DNA from: Plicaturopsis crispa FD-325 SS-3
Taxonomy: Eukaryota; Basidiomycota; Agaricomycetes; Amylocorticiales; Amylocorticiaceae
Direction of reading: 5' to 3'
NCBI GenBank assembly: GCA_000827205.1
Contig: KN832563.1
Coordinates: forward strand, 434,943-498,942
DNA length: 64,000 bases
Shown: positions 42,682 to 55,912 of the stretch, in pieces
Position numbering within the stretch: position 1 is the stretch's first letter
Layout of the letters: every line of letters begins with the position of its first letter
Notes under the pieces: generated by a model
What the model saw: the letters and a program-made list of their open reading frames with translations, nothing else
Databases searched by the model: none
Told to the model about the DNA's origin: nothing
Made by a program: the position numbers and the translations under genes

Positions 42682-42945
42682 GGTGGTACAGGTTTAGTTA
42701 CAAGTGCAGTATCGACTGGAAGGAAAACATGATCTAAAGACGATTTTGATTTTTAAAAATTGGTCCCAGATCACTGCAAAAATATGCGAAATTGGGCTCA
42801 AATCTATCCTCATTTGGGAGAGAGCTTAGAACACTAAAGTTACTCTCGGTTCTCCGTTTAAGACCGCTGAACAGAACTTGGAGCTTTGGAATCGATCCCT
42901 CCACTTTCTGTCTGAGCGCCGACTATCTAGCGTGGTCTTTAAACA
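42682..42945. promoter_or_regulatory. Bidirectional promoter region, purine PRTase / debranching enzyme
   Basis: 264 bp between two divergent ATGs, containing an AT-rich core around 42740-42790. No specific site is assigned. Confidence 0.4.
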
Positions 42946-45900
42946 ATGTCGAAAAGCAGCGAGGCCCACACGAAAAAGCCTGCTCTTTCCATCCCAAAAT
43001 CGCGGCCTTCGGAGTCGCAGAGCCCTGTTACGCCGCTAAAGACGCCTGCGGACGAGGGCATCGAGTTTTTCCAGTCGCCAGTTGCTCAAGGAGACACCCC
43101 CATACGTGTTTATGAGCTGCCCCTAGACCCGGATGGCGGGCCCAACAAGGATAGATCAGTTGAGTGCAAAGTGCATCGCACATTGGACATGCAAATTGAC
43201 AGTGATCTTGCAGTACATCCGTCTTCCTCCAGCGTATGTGCCGTACGTGCTACGTGTCTCACTAGATGCGGGGACTCCCGCCGCCAAGAACGGCGTGTTC
43301 AAGACAAATTTCCCTTTGGACGGAGGGCGATTCAGCCGCGATCGCTTCGCGGAGCGCAGGTGAGCAGATGTTATGCGTAGAAATACATGTGTCTGATCAC
43401 CTCCAGACTTCCTACCAACTTCTCCAAGTCAATACAGGTCGATCTCCCTATCTCGCACGCGGGGGCATTTGTTTACTGGATTGAGTACGATGCCGATGAA
43501 GGCACCGAGCGCGTCAAAGGGCGCGAGGGGTACTTCAATATCGAGCCAATCCTGAGCACGAAACGGCGCACGCCCATTCTTGCCGAGGATCGCTCCCTGA
43601 TCCCGGCCACGGCAGGCGGCGCCGCGATCACCACTGAGGATGTGCACCTGCCGCTTGACGGGCTCGCAATTCTTACCGTAGTCTCCAAGTGGATGGGCCC
43701 TATCTCGGGCTGGCGCACGGCCTTTGCTGAGGCTCGCGATCGCGGGTACACCATGCTTCATTACACTCCACTACAAGAGCGAGGGGAGAGCGACAGCCCG
43801 TACTCGATCCGCGACCAGACCGTGTACGAGCCGTCCATGTTCGATGGTAGTCAAGGCGGCCCTGAAAAGGTGAAGGAAGTGCTCAAGATCGCCCGGGACG
43901 AGTACGGCTTGCTGAGTCTGACGGATGTCGTGTTGAACCATACGGCCAACGACAGCCCATGGCTGAGCGACCACCCGGAGGCTGGGTTTAGCCCCTCGAA
44001 TACGCCGCATCTCGCGCCGGCGCTCGAGCTAGACACTGCCATGATCGAATTCTCTGCGTCACTCCGCACTCGTGGTCTGCCCGTGCTCGTCAAGTCCCAG
44101 CGCGACGTCGACGCCCTCATCGCGTCGTTCAATGTCCGCATGCACGAGTTGGAACTTTGGCAGTACTACGTCCTTGATGTCAAGGCCGAAAAGGCCGCAG
44201 TGAAGAAGGCCATCTCGACGGGGGCCGTGGAGCCGTGGAAGGGAGCAGCCCTCACAGGGAAGACAGTCGAAGATCTCGCCGAAATCGTTCGTGCGTCCGG
44301 ACTTGTTCACGGTCTGGGCAAGTACGCTGCGCGCCTCGGAGCTCACGTTGACGGAGCTGTCGCCGCCGGGTTCGCGCAGGCAGCATTTGGGGGCGATGCG
44401 GACGCTCTCGCCGAGGCGTGGGGGAAGCTTGTCGACGTCCTGAATGTGCCCTTGTACGAGGAGTGGGAAGAAGACACGCGCGTAGCGCTCGACAATATCA
44501 AGAACCGCGTGCAGTACACGCGCCTCGACCCCAACGGCCCCAAGCTGGGCGAAATTACGAAAAGGTCGGTCGGTTCCGTGATTGCAGTTGATCTCGCTGA
44601 CGCGTTTTCAGCTCCCCGCTGGTAGAATCGTACTTCACGCGCCTCGAGCCGACGCCCAACGCTAACCCGAATGTGTACTCGCTCGCCAACAACGGATGGA
44701 TCTGGAATGCAGACCCGTTGCATAACTTCGCATTATTGCCCTCGCGGGCGTATCTGCGCCGCGAGGTCATCGTGTGGGGCGATTGTGTGAAACTGCGGTA
44801 CGGCGAGGGGCGTGCTGATAATCCGTGGCTCTGGGAGCACATGACGCGGTATGTGACTGAGCTCGCGAAGACTTTCGATGGATTCCGTATCGACAACTGC
44901 CATTCGACGCCCCTGCACGTCGGTGTTGCATTGCTCGATGCTGCCCGCGTCGTGAACCCAGATCTGTATGTCTGCGCGGAACTGTTTACCGGTAGCGAGG
45001 ACATGGACACGCATTTCGTGAGTCGCCTAGGGATAAATAGCCTGATCAGAGAGGCCGGTAATGCGTGGGACCCCAAAGAGTTTTCACGCCTGTTGTATCG
45101 GTACGGACTGGGAAAGCCTATAGGTAAAGCCGCGTTCTATATCTATCATAAAACAGTACCAAGACTGACTTTTCCCTACAGGCTCTATGGATGGCGCCTG
45201 CTTGACGAGCCTGGAGGAGCTTCCACCCCCGACCGGCAAGGGTCCAACACGCTCCTGCCTGGTGACACCACTCAATGGATCAACACCACACGCTTTACTG
45301 TACGATCTCACACATGACAACGAGTCGTATCTGGACAAGCGTTCCGCAGAGGATGCGCTCTCTACAGGCGCGCTCGTTGCGTTTGCATTCTCCGCCATTG
45401 GATCTGTGAAGGGTTTCGATGACCTCTACCCGAAATTGCTTAACCTCGTTCAAGAGAAGAGGCGTTATGCGGAAGAAGATGGAGACACTGGCATTGCACG
45501 TGCTAAGAGACTTGTCAATTCCTTGCATAGAGAGATGGTCCTTGGCGGCTATGAAGAGGGCCATGTTCACCAAGAGAACGATGTGAGCGTCACCTCCATT
45601 CTAGACTCCGCAGTTAGCTTATTCATCTTCCTAGTACATCGTGATGCATCGCGTACAGCCAAGCACGCAGAAGGGCTACCTGCTGGTAGCGCATACGGCC
45701 TTCTCTAAAGGCTCCAAGGACCGTGGATTCAGTATGTTTTACTCGCATTCACCCTTTCTATAGCTCATAATCTTTTACCCTCCAGTTAATCCCGTCAAGC
45801 TCCGCCGTACAGAGGCCAAATTCATATTCGGTGCCTCTATTAACATCCCCTCGTACGACATCCCGGATGACCCCAAAACACTGCGTGGCCTGCCTTCAAA

Positions 45901-48323
45901 GCTTGTCGATATCGAGCCAGTCTCCGTGACACAGGGTGCTGATGCCGAGGGTCCCTTCTCAGATGTTGTTGTGCCCGACTACTTCCCTCCGGGGAGCATC
46001 ATGGTCTTTGAAACACATGTGCACGGCCTTGATGCTTCCCTGGACACATTCTGTGTCCGTGGTGCAGCCGATGCCTTTGCGGACCTTGATCTCGTCGATC
46101 TCAATGTTGTACTCCACCGTGCCGATGGTGAAGAGCGCGATGCGACGCAAGGAAAATTCGGCGTTTATGATATCCCCGGCATGGGCAAATCGGTATACTG
46201 TGGGCTCGAGGGATGGATGTACCCCCTGCGCACAATCATGCGCTTCAACGATCTAGGACACCCACTTTGCGGGCATCTGAGAGAAGGGACCTGGGCGCTC
46301 GACTACGTTGTGGAGAGACTAGAACAGTGAGTTCTTCATTCCGTATATCGCCGTCAATCCTGAAAGTTGGAAAAGTCAAACAGACATCCTTCCAAACCTT
46401 GCCAAGCCTGCAAAATGGTTTAAAGAACGATTTGATCGTGTCAAGGCCACTGTGCCACCTTTCCTTCGACCGAAATATTTCGCGCTTGTCATCTCGGAAG
46501 CCTACAAGACTGCTCGCCGTGCTGCAATTGAGCAATGCTCCGAATTCATTTCTAGCGGACACGGTCTCACGCAGGATCTTGCCCTGTGCTCTGTGCAGAT
46601 GCATGGCCTAGTCCAATCCGCGTCACTAGATCCCGCAAAACCGACGCCCTCGCTCGCCGCTGGACTGCCACACTTTGCCGCAGGATGGGCGCGCTGCTGG
46701 GGTCGTGACGTTTTCATCTCGTTGCGTGGTCTATTCTTGACCACTGGCAATTTCGAGGGGGCCAAGAAACATATTGTTGCTTTTGCGTCAACGTTAAAGC
46801 ATGGTTTGATACCGAACTTGCTTGACTCCGTCAGAAATCCCAGGTACGTGGCCGGTATATTCATGTCTAGCGATGCCCGCGCTGACGGTTTGGCCAGATA
46901 CAATTCGCGTGATTCGCCCTGGTGGATGATCCAGAATATACAGGACTACGTCAACAGCGCGCCCAACGGTCTCTCCATCCTTTCGGAGCCAGTCAAGCGA
47001 AGATTCCCCAAGGACGACACATGGGTTCCTTGGAATGATCCTCGCGCATATGCCTATAGCAGCACTATAGCCGAGATCATCCAAGAAATACTTCAACGAC
47101 ATGCAAACGGGATCTCTTTCCGCGAGTACAACGCCGGCCCCAATCTCGACATGCAAATGCGAGACGAAGGGTTCAACATCGATATTCACGTCGATTGGTC
47201 GACTGGCCTGATCTTTGGAGGCAACGCTTTCAACTGCGGTACATGGATGGACAAGATGGGAGAGTCAGAAAAAGCAGGGACCAAGGGTAAACCTGGAAGC
47301 CCCCGAGACGGTGCTCCTGTGGAGATCACAGGCCTTTTGAAGAGTACATTGCGATGGCTCGACGAACTATCAACTACAGGCAACTTCCCTTTCAAAGGTG
47401 TCGACGTCGAGAGTACGTTTCGTTTTCTGCTTGATTCGTTCATGCCCTTTCTGACGGGTTGCATAGTCGATAGGAAGCAGCAGCTCGTCACTTACAAAAG
47501 GTGGGGTGATTTGGTACAGAAATCTTTCGAGAAATGTTACTACATCCCTTCAGGTAAGTGCTACCAAATTCATTGACGCTATTCGGTCTGACATCCGTGT
47601 CTTGTAGACCCTACTCTCGACCCCCAATATAATGTCAGCTCCAGCCTCATCAATCGCAGAGGCATTTACAAAGATGTCTACGGTTCCGGGACCGGCAGAG
47701 AATGGTCTGACTACCAGTTCAGGCCGAACTTCCCTATCGCTATGACTGTCGCTCCCGAGTTGTTTGACGAACAGCATGCCCTCGGAGCATTACTTCTAGC
47801 CGACAAGGTCCTGCGGAGTCCACTTGGGATGCGAACGCTGGACCCTATCGACCTGCAGTATCGCCCGTACTATGACAACTCCAATGATACAACCGATGCA
47901 GCCACTGCGAAGGGTCTCAACTACCATAGTGTAAGGGGATGTTTCTAATGACTCTCTGCGATCAAATCCTTATTTTGTTTTATGTAGGGACCTGAATGGG
48001 GCTGGCCGCTGGGCTATTTCCTGCGGGCTTATCTATATTTCGATACACGGGTTGGAGTGGGCAAAAAGGTATGTGTAAGCTTGTCCGTGCAAACATGATC
48101 ATCTTAATAATACACCCTGCAGGATGCATCTCAAACGCTGCACCATTTGCATCGTGTCTTGCTCACACCACGCCGTCATCTCCAAAACGATCCCTGGGCA
48201 GGTATCCCAGAACTGACCAACAAGGACGGGGCTTATTGCAGCGACTCCTGCAACACACAAGCTTGGAGTGCAAGCACTCTCCTCGATTTCTTACAAGACG
48301 TGCACCATCTTGACTCTGCATAA
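42946..48323 (+). CDS. Glycogen debranching enzyme (4-alpha-glucanotransferase / amylo-1,6-glucosidase)
   Basis: The largest gene in the window, about 1,550 residues in many exons. The N-terminal transferase (GH13-type) domain shows KWMGPISGWRTAFAEARDRGYTMLHYTPLQ, LLSLTDVVLNHTANDSPWL, FDGFRIDNCHSTPLHV (catalytic Asp) and DLYVCAELFTGSED (acid/base Glu). The middle contains DYFPPGSIMVFETHVHG. The C-terminal GH133 glucosidase domain has [46 protein letters not shown], and FNIDIHVDWSTGLIFGGNAFNCGTWMDKMG. The protein ends with PEWGWPLGYFLRAYLYF and STLLDFLQDVHHLDSA. It removes branches during glycogen breakdown in the cytosol. An intron near 46327 is short (about 40 nt) in my model. Start is the ATG opening MSKSSEAHTKK. 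Confidence 0.95.
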
Positions 48324-48539
48324 ACGAACATTTTTCCCGTACGGTGTATAATTCGGTTTGGTTGTACTTGATGGACATTCGGTATTGCTTTTGCCATTGT
48401 ATTATAGCTGCATCATACTTACACGCAACATACCGCGTTATATCCTCTCATGTTTACTTACGAAGTTTGCACTTTGACATCCTTGCGAGAACAGTCTTAG
48501 ATACCTATTAGATGCTATATACAAATGTTCGCCACAAAT

Positions 48540-50992
48540 TCATACACCTGGTGTACTCTTCACCTGCTGCTTCCAGCTGTGAGGACCAAAGCCTCTCGGC
48601 CCCAGCGCCGCATCCACAACGTGCATCATCCCGATGACTTTCTCGTCGTCCCATCGCCTACCCACGATCTGTACGGCAACAGGCAGACCCTTCATCTTCT
48701 CCGGGTTGTATATCGCATCCTTCCCTTTGTAGACTCTGCCTTCGAGAAGCTTGGAACCGAGGCCGGGACCGTGTACCCACTCGTCCGTGAGTTGATCCTT
48801 CGTAGGGTCGACATGGGTAACTGGGACGACTCCGACCGGGCTGTCAACCATGTTGTATAGAATCGTGGCGATTGCCAGAGGAGACATCGTAGCGCATCCG
48901 CTATCGCACGCATGAGACAAGGAGCAGGTACGTAGAATTCGCGCTTACCCATGGGGAATGCATGGCACTGCTTGGACAGGAGCGATGATTCCGTCGAAAT
49001 TGTGCTCGCCCCATACCTAGAGAGGCTCATGATCAGTATGCTGATTCTCTGCGCGGACGGATACGTATGGTGCACCAACCTCTTTGTACCAAAGCTTCTT
49101 GTAATCGTCTCGCCGTGAGCACCACTCGACAAACTCTGCGACGGGCTTCACTCTCGACGCCCCCAATACACCCGCGAAGAGAGAATCGCCCAAAAGGCTC
49201 CGAATCACCCAAGAGGCCATACTCCGTAAGAACCCTACACACAACGATAAGTCGACAAGACGCAAAGTTAATGGAAATAGATACCAGGCAAGCGGGGACC
49301 AAGCGTCACGAGGAACAAGCTGCTCTCCTACACATACAACCGTACAACATCAGCCTGAGAAACACAAGCAAAGCAGTAAGCACTTGCCTGGGGATCCGGG
49401 CCTAGATGAGACGTCAGCCGTTTGTATCCATCTGCGGATGTGAGGGCTACAAATGCCTCAAACGCCTGTTCAACTAATCGGGAGAGGTCAGTGATGCGCA
49501 TCGAAAGCGTCGCCCGGTGAGGACTCACCGCGAGGGGGCTCAAACTCGATGCATTCGTGACCTTGGCTGCGCAGCGCTTCCACCGTTTCGAGAACGGCGC
49601 GTTTGCAGGCAGGTGAGGCCTTGATATACCCGTCTATAAAACTGAGTATTGTGTTATGTTTATGGGGCAGTCAGCGTTTAGACACACCTGAGGTGTAATA
49701 CCCGAATCGCAGCTTGGGTGGCAATTCGACGTCGCGGTATGGTACAGGAGGCGTATCGTGAATTGGGTCTTGGGTGCCAAACGAGAAACGAGATGCGAGC
49801 TCCAAATCGGCGACAGAGCTTCAAAGACGTGAACAACGGGTTAGACAGTGGAATCGAGCTACGCACCGGCTCATTGGACCCATAGCCGACCGTATAGCAT
49901 CAAACCCGGGATTGGGAGCTGCATTGTTTCAGCGACCCTCGATCGATGTTCAACTTGCAAAAGGCAGAACTCACAAGCTGTGCCCGCGGACGTCATGCGT
50001 CCCGCGGTGGGCTTCAATGCGTATATGCCACAATACGTGGTCGGGATCCTCAGACTCCCACCGACATCGCTTCCGATGCCAATTACCGAGCCATCCATGG
50101 CAAGCAAAGCTGCTTCGCCCCCAGAGGAGCCTCCGCATGTGTACGCATCGTTGTGCGGGTTCAGTGTCCGCCCCCACAGAGGATCTGGCAGGTTATCTCA
50201 GCTATTCACTCGGTTAGCAGTGGATGTGATTGTTCGCTGCGTACTGCTGCATTCGAACGCGAGCATTGTCTGTGGGACGTTCGTCTTGACTATTATGATA
50301 GCTCCCGCTGCGCGGAATTTCTCAGCCAGGGTACAATCCCGAAGGCTTGGCTTATTGGCCCACTGTGAAGTATGGTTTTAGCGAGTTTCATTTTTGTGCG
50401 TAGTTACAGTCCCAGCTACCTGAGTGAAACCAATTGTCGAGTCGAAACCAGCAAGGTTGACTGCATGTGATCAATATTACAGCCAACCTGAGGAACGAGA
50501 TCGGTAGACGCACACTGATCCTTGAAGCTGACGGGCACGCCATGCAGCGGTCCACGCAGCTTTCCCGTAGCTGCATATTCCTTGTCCAGCAGCGCTGCCT
50601 CCCGAAGGGCCTGTTCGAATAGCACTGACGACGTGTTCGCTCAGACCAAGAACACAGAAGGGTAACACACGGTAGCCTACCTTCAGTCACACAATTGGTA
50701 GTGGCCTGCGCGTACGCGGCACGCGCGCAGTACGCAGCGACGACCTGGGAAGACGTCCACTCTCCGCTCTCGATCCGCGTTACGATTTCGGATGCTAAGC
50801 CAAGGACAAGGACAAGAGTCGGTTTCAGCCGGTTCCGCGACCATTTACATCGCACTCACCGGTGGCTCTGAGGTAGACGTCGTAAGTGGGTGCATCTGCG
50901 TGATACGAAGGCGCAGACGACAAGGCCTCGTCACGCTGCGCGCGCTTCGTGTCTACGACTTCCCGGTGGGTATTCGAGGAAAACGGCCACAT
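48540..50992 (-). CDS. Amidase (general amidase/acetamidase, amidase-signature family)
   Basis: A gene with many short exons. The N-terminus MWPFSSNTHREVVDTKRAQRDEAL is followed by ASEIVTRIESGEWTSSQVVAAY. The amidase-signature Ser-Ser-Lys triad is visible: Lys in GPLHGVPVSFKDQ, and the two Ser in TCGGSSGGEAALLAMDGSVIGIGSDVGGSLRIP (outline). Further on are the conserved GIYALKPTAGRMTS and, in the last exon, LYNMVDSPVGVVPVT and GLPVAVQIVGRRWDDE. This fits fungal acetamidases that release ammonia from simple amides. Cytosolic; the start is chosen at the ATG before the conserved WPFSSN segment. Confidence 0.88.
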
Positions 50993-51372
50993 TGTCGTTT
51001 GCAGAAGTTGGGAAGCCTGTATGATATACTTGCCAAACACCTGTTATGTGCCAACAGGATGCGCAGGGGCTGCGGCGCAGTCACACTAAGGCAGTGTCAG
51101 TGGGAGTTTACTGCAAGCCTTGGAGAGATAGCTGGAGCTTCTTGATCCAGCGCCAGAAATTAAAGCATGCAAGTACAGGCGCACCCAGTTAGATTACATG
51201 TGTTTTCTGCAGTGTAGGCAGAGTGTAAGCAGTGCGTCAATATCAAATTCAAGATGCGGCAGCAGAGCATATATAGTATTGGAGGGAAACATGTACAACA
51301 GCAACAGCAGAAACGCGGAACACAGAGCAACGGGGCTGTCATACGCATCGTAAACAACACACACGCGAGCGC
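50993..51372. other. Intergenic region
   Basis: 380 bp between the amidase start and the U2AF stop. It holds the amidase promoter and U2AF 3' UTR; nothing else is seen. Confidence 0.45.
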
Positions 51373-53537
51373 TCATCCCTCGACGGGGAGCGGCGGCGGG
51401 GCCTCTGGCTGCGGCGCAAAGATCAAGTTTAGCGGGGGCGTGGTCTGGCTGTCGTCCGCCAGCAGAGTCGCGATGATAGAGCGGCCCGCAAAGCTCCTCC
51501 CCGCAAGGCTGTTCAGCGCATTCGTCGCCGCCGTCGAGTCCGAGTACTTCACATACACGCGTCCCACGCCGCTCGCCTCGTCGAGGCGTATCGCATCCAT
51601 CGCGGCCTGCTGCCCGCCCTCGCCCGGCGCCCACTTGCTCTTGTCCTTCTTCACCGGGCGCGGGATCCGCAGGTCCTCCACGAACCCAAAGTTCGAGCAC
51701 TCCTCCTTCACGTCCTCGTACAGATCCCCGTACTCCTGGTCGTCCGCGAGGTCGTCCGTCGTCACCATGTTCAGCATCAGCAGGATGCGCGCGTCCTGGT
51801 TGCTCGGGTCGCCGCCCGCGGGCATGATCGGCCGCGGGATCTCGGGGAACTGGTCGTACGGCAGATTCGGGATCATGCCTGGCGTGCCTGGTTTCGCGCC
51901 TACGGAGGCCCTCTGCACGACGAGGAACCTGTCTCCAAGCTCCATGCCGTTCAGACTCTGGATAGCTACGTCCGTCACGCCTGGGTCCACGTATTCGAAA
52001 AATGCGAAGCCCTGCTATGCAGTGATAAGTGATGTTTCTGGATGCGCCAACAATAAGAGCATACCTTGGACGGGCCGTTCCCATTCTCTCGGACGAGATT
52101 GAATGCCTTGAGGTCGCCAAAGCTTTTGAGGAGTTCCATGACCTGCTCTTCGTTGAGGTAGGCCGGCAGCCCGCCCACGAAGATTTTGTTGATTGAATCT
52201 GGGACATTCGTAGACACGACGCCTGGCACGAGCACCCCAGTGGAAGGTGAGGAGAGGTCGATCCCGCCATAGTCCTTGGGACGCCGGATCTTGAGGGGGC
52301 CATTGATGAAAATGATACCGTCGAACGCCATCGCGGCTGTGGCATCCTCAGCACTGCGGAACTAAAAACCAAGTCAGCACAAAGTACATGAGACTATCCC
52401 ATAGGACTTACTTCTACGAAAGCGTAATTCTTCTCGTAGTTACACTGCACAGCAAGGACTGGATTTCCTGGCGCGCCCGTGCCAATGTTCATCTCGATCA
52501 TTTTGCCATTGAAGAAGTCGGCAAGATTTTGTTCGTTGACATCTGGCGTGATGCTCCCGATATATAGCCTGCGTGACTGGCGGGACAGATTGGGGTTTCC
52601 ACCGACGCCCATGCCGAAGCTTTGGACAGGTAGAGGAGGGGGCAGGCCCGCAATGCCGAGAATAGGTGCGACCTGCGTGCGATTAGCGCCGGGGAGGTTG
52701 AAAAGACCTGCAAAGAGCGACGTTAGCCATGTACAGCGGGGAGAGCAGAAGGCACACCTGTCTGCTTCGCCTGCAATGCACTGTACTGCTCGTACCCGGG
52801 CGCATGCACGTCCCATCCCGATGCCTTTCTCCTGCGTTGCGACAGTGGCACGGCGCCTTCGGGGGTGGGCGAACGCCGCTCTGGCGTGCCCAGGCCATCT
52901 TTGTGATGCTTACCGCGCCCACCCCGTCCGCCTCCGTCGTCGCGCGGCGGCCGTCCTCCACCGCCGCCGCTTCCACCGCCACGGAATCCGCCGTGGTCGT
53001 CTTCGCGCGGGCCGCGATAGTCGCGTCTGCGGTCATCTTCATAATGGGAGGAACGTCTCGGATGGTCATCATAGTCCCGACTGCTGCGACTGTATCTCTC
53101 ACGTCTATCGTCCCGTCTGCCTCCTCCTCCGCCGTAGCGGTCTCTGTCTCTGTCTCCCCCGCCGCGGTCGCCTCTGCGGTCGCGGTCCCTGTCGTCGTGC
53201 CTGGACGGGCGCTCACGGTAGCGGTCCTCGCGGTAGCCACGGTCTACAAGAAAGAGGTAAGTAACGGGTGACGGCTGCGTGTTCGGTCAGCAGCGCTGCG
53301 GCGAGGTGCGCGACGACGTTCGGCGGGGAGAGCTAGCTATGGAAAGACAGCATGGTGCACGAAAAAAGAATGCACCATGAGCACCGGCGGGAGAAAAAAG
53401 GGACTAGAGGTGCATTTTACCTCCTCTGTCGTCCTTCCGTGTAGGCACGAACGGATCTGCGTTGTTTTTCATGCCTACGCGGAGAAAGTCAAGAGGGATG
53501 TGAAACAGGAAACATAGCACTCACCAAAGTCTGCCAT
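51373..53537 (-). CDS. U2AF large subunit (U2AF65-like splicing factor)
   Basis: At least six exons. The protein starts MADFGMKNNADPFVP, followed by a long Arg/Asp/Gly-rich RS-like region of about 110 residues (DRDRDRRGDRGGGDRDRDR). The U2AF linker RKASGWDVHAPGYEQYSALQAKQTG follows, with the conserved Trp of the ULM that contacts the small subunit. RRM1 begins RRLYIGSITPDVNEQNLADFF. RRM2 begins NKIFVGGLPAYLNEEQVMELLKSFG and has KGFAFFEYVD. The C-terminal UHM/RRM3 carries LLMLNMVTTDDLADDQEYGDLYEDVKEEC and GVGRVYVKYSD. It binds the polypyrimidine tract at 3' splice sites. It is divergent from FIS1, with only 164 bp between the ATGs. Confidence 0.94.
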
Positions 53538-53701
53538 GGCGGTAAAGAGCAAGAAATATTGGCGCCAAGTTGGCAGCTCGCCACAGGCTATACACGTTCC
53601 GAGATCCGCTTCCGACGCCTCATCTGTGCTGCGACTCAAAGTCTGCCGTGCCGTACCGTGTCCTTTTCTCTCCAATACTCGCCAGTACCCTGCTTGCCAC
53701 G

Positions 53702-54405
53702 ATGCCTACCGAGCTTCCATACGCCGCTGACGCAGAGGTCTCTCTGTCTTACGATGAGCTTGAAGTGCGTATCCATTCGCTACTTGTTGTCGAATGAGAA
53801 CTAACACCGATTTAGGTTTTGAGGCTTCAATACCAGAAGGAACTCGCTCAGCAATACGTGACGATACAGACGAAGTTCAACTATGCATGGGGACTGGTGA
53901 AGAGTCCTAGGAGAGAACACCAGGTGGAGGGCGTGCGGATACTGCAAGGTGCGTTTGCTGCGACTGCGCGCAACCATCCCCGGGCTAAATATACCCTCCT
54001 GGCATCCAGAAATCTACCGTGCGGAACCCAATCGGCGACGAGAGTGTTTGTACTATCTCGCACTGGGACACTATAAGATGGGGAACTTTGAGGAGGCGAA
54101 GAAATTCAATGGTGCGCAGCTGCTCGCGAATGTTTGGTGCGGGCGGAACGCTGACTGCGCTTACCCCGGACACGCCGATTAGGTCTCCTCATTGAGAAAG
54201 AGCCGACAAACATGCAAGCACAGAGCTTATCTAGCCTGATAGACAGCGGGGTGCAGCGAGGTACGTTGCTGTGCATCTACCTGCCCCTTGTCGTGCTCAC
54301 TGCGTTCGGTTTCCAGAGGGCTACATCGGCATGGCGCTAGCGGGCGGCGCTGCGGCGCTCGGCACGATCATCGTCGCCAGTCTCATACGGCGAGCTCGCA
54401 AATAA
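53702..54405 (+). CDS. FIS1: FIS1, mitochondrial fission protein
   Basis: Five short exons give about 150 residues. The N-terminus [21 protein letters not shown] is followed by [42 protein letters not shown], and [34 protein letters not shown], the two TPR-like helical pairs of Fis1. The C-terminal tail [28 protein letters not shown] (outline) is a tail anchor: a hydrophobic helix of about 20 residues followed by basic residues. It sits in the outer mitochondrial membrane and recruits the dynamin-related fission machinery. It shares a short bidirectional upstream region with U2AF. Confidence 0.93.
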
Positions 54406-54800
54406 AACACTTAAACCGGTCAATGCACTGACTCGCTCCCCACTCTCGTCCATGCACATTGCTTTGCTGTCGCTGTATCATACGCTCCTTGGGTCTCTTC
54501 GCACGCTGTACTTATGCCGGACACCGTTTACTTTTCGCATACTATCCTTCGTTGGTCCGTAATAACACCTATACACGCCTGCATGCGAACCCCTGGCTTA
54601 CATTGGACTGAAGGTAGTATCGGCGCGAGACCTTGAATAACCATGGCACGAGTGCAAATACATCGAGCAAGATGAAGCATAGCATGTGGTATCTATTGGC
54701 TTCCGTTATGGTAAGTAACATGGCGGTGGAGTATGTAGAGTAAATATTATAAGCAGAAATGATACAAAGGATACAATTGCCAACGGAAAGGCGATAAGAC
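54406..54800. other. Intergenic region between convergent FIS1 and histone H2A
   Basis: About 395 bp of 3' flanking sequence. No coding or RNA feature is seen. Confidence 0.45.
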
Positions 54801-55508
<708 letters not shown>

Positions 55509-55912
55509 GTTGAAATCAGACGTGTGTAGTGGCTAGAGAGAGCGAGAATGTGGGCGTCAAGAGCAAGAGGGATTTGCGAGGACAAAAAGCGGACGCGAGG
55601 CTTATAAGGGTTTTCTGTGAGGACGGCCACGTGACTGGCGCGTCGAGGCTGTATTTCCCACGCCCATCCGGCAACAAAGGCCTTGCACCGAACACGAGGA
55701 CTGGTCTTTAAAGCCTCCTTTTATTTCTTTCCCCTTGGACGCCTACAAGCGCCTACATCGGGAACACGACTTGGCCGGAAGAACACAGGAAAATCATAGC
55801 CTTGTCGTGGCGTGCGTGGCTCAGGACCTTTCTCTTCTCGTCCACGAACAATCCTGGCAAAAAACGACGGCGATCCCAGCGTTCACCGTCGACTTTACTC
55901 TCTGGACGCATC
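55509..55912. promoter_or_regulatory. Bidirectional upstream region, histone H2A / M50B-like gene
   Basis: About 400 bp between divergent starts. CCTCCTTTTATTTC at about 55713 is AT-rich; no specific factor site is assigned. Confidence 0.35.
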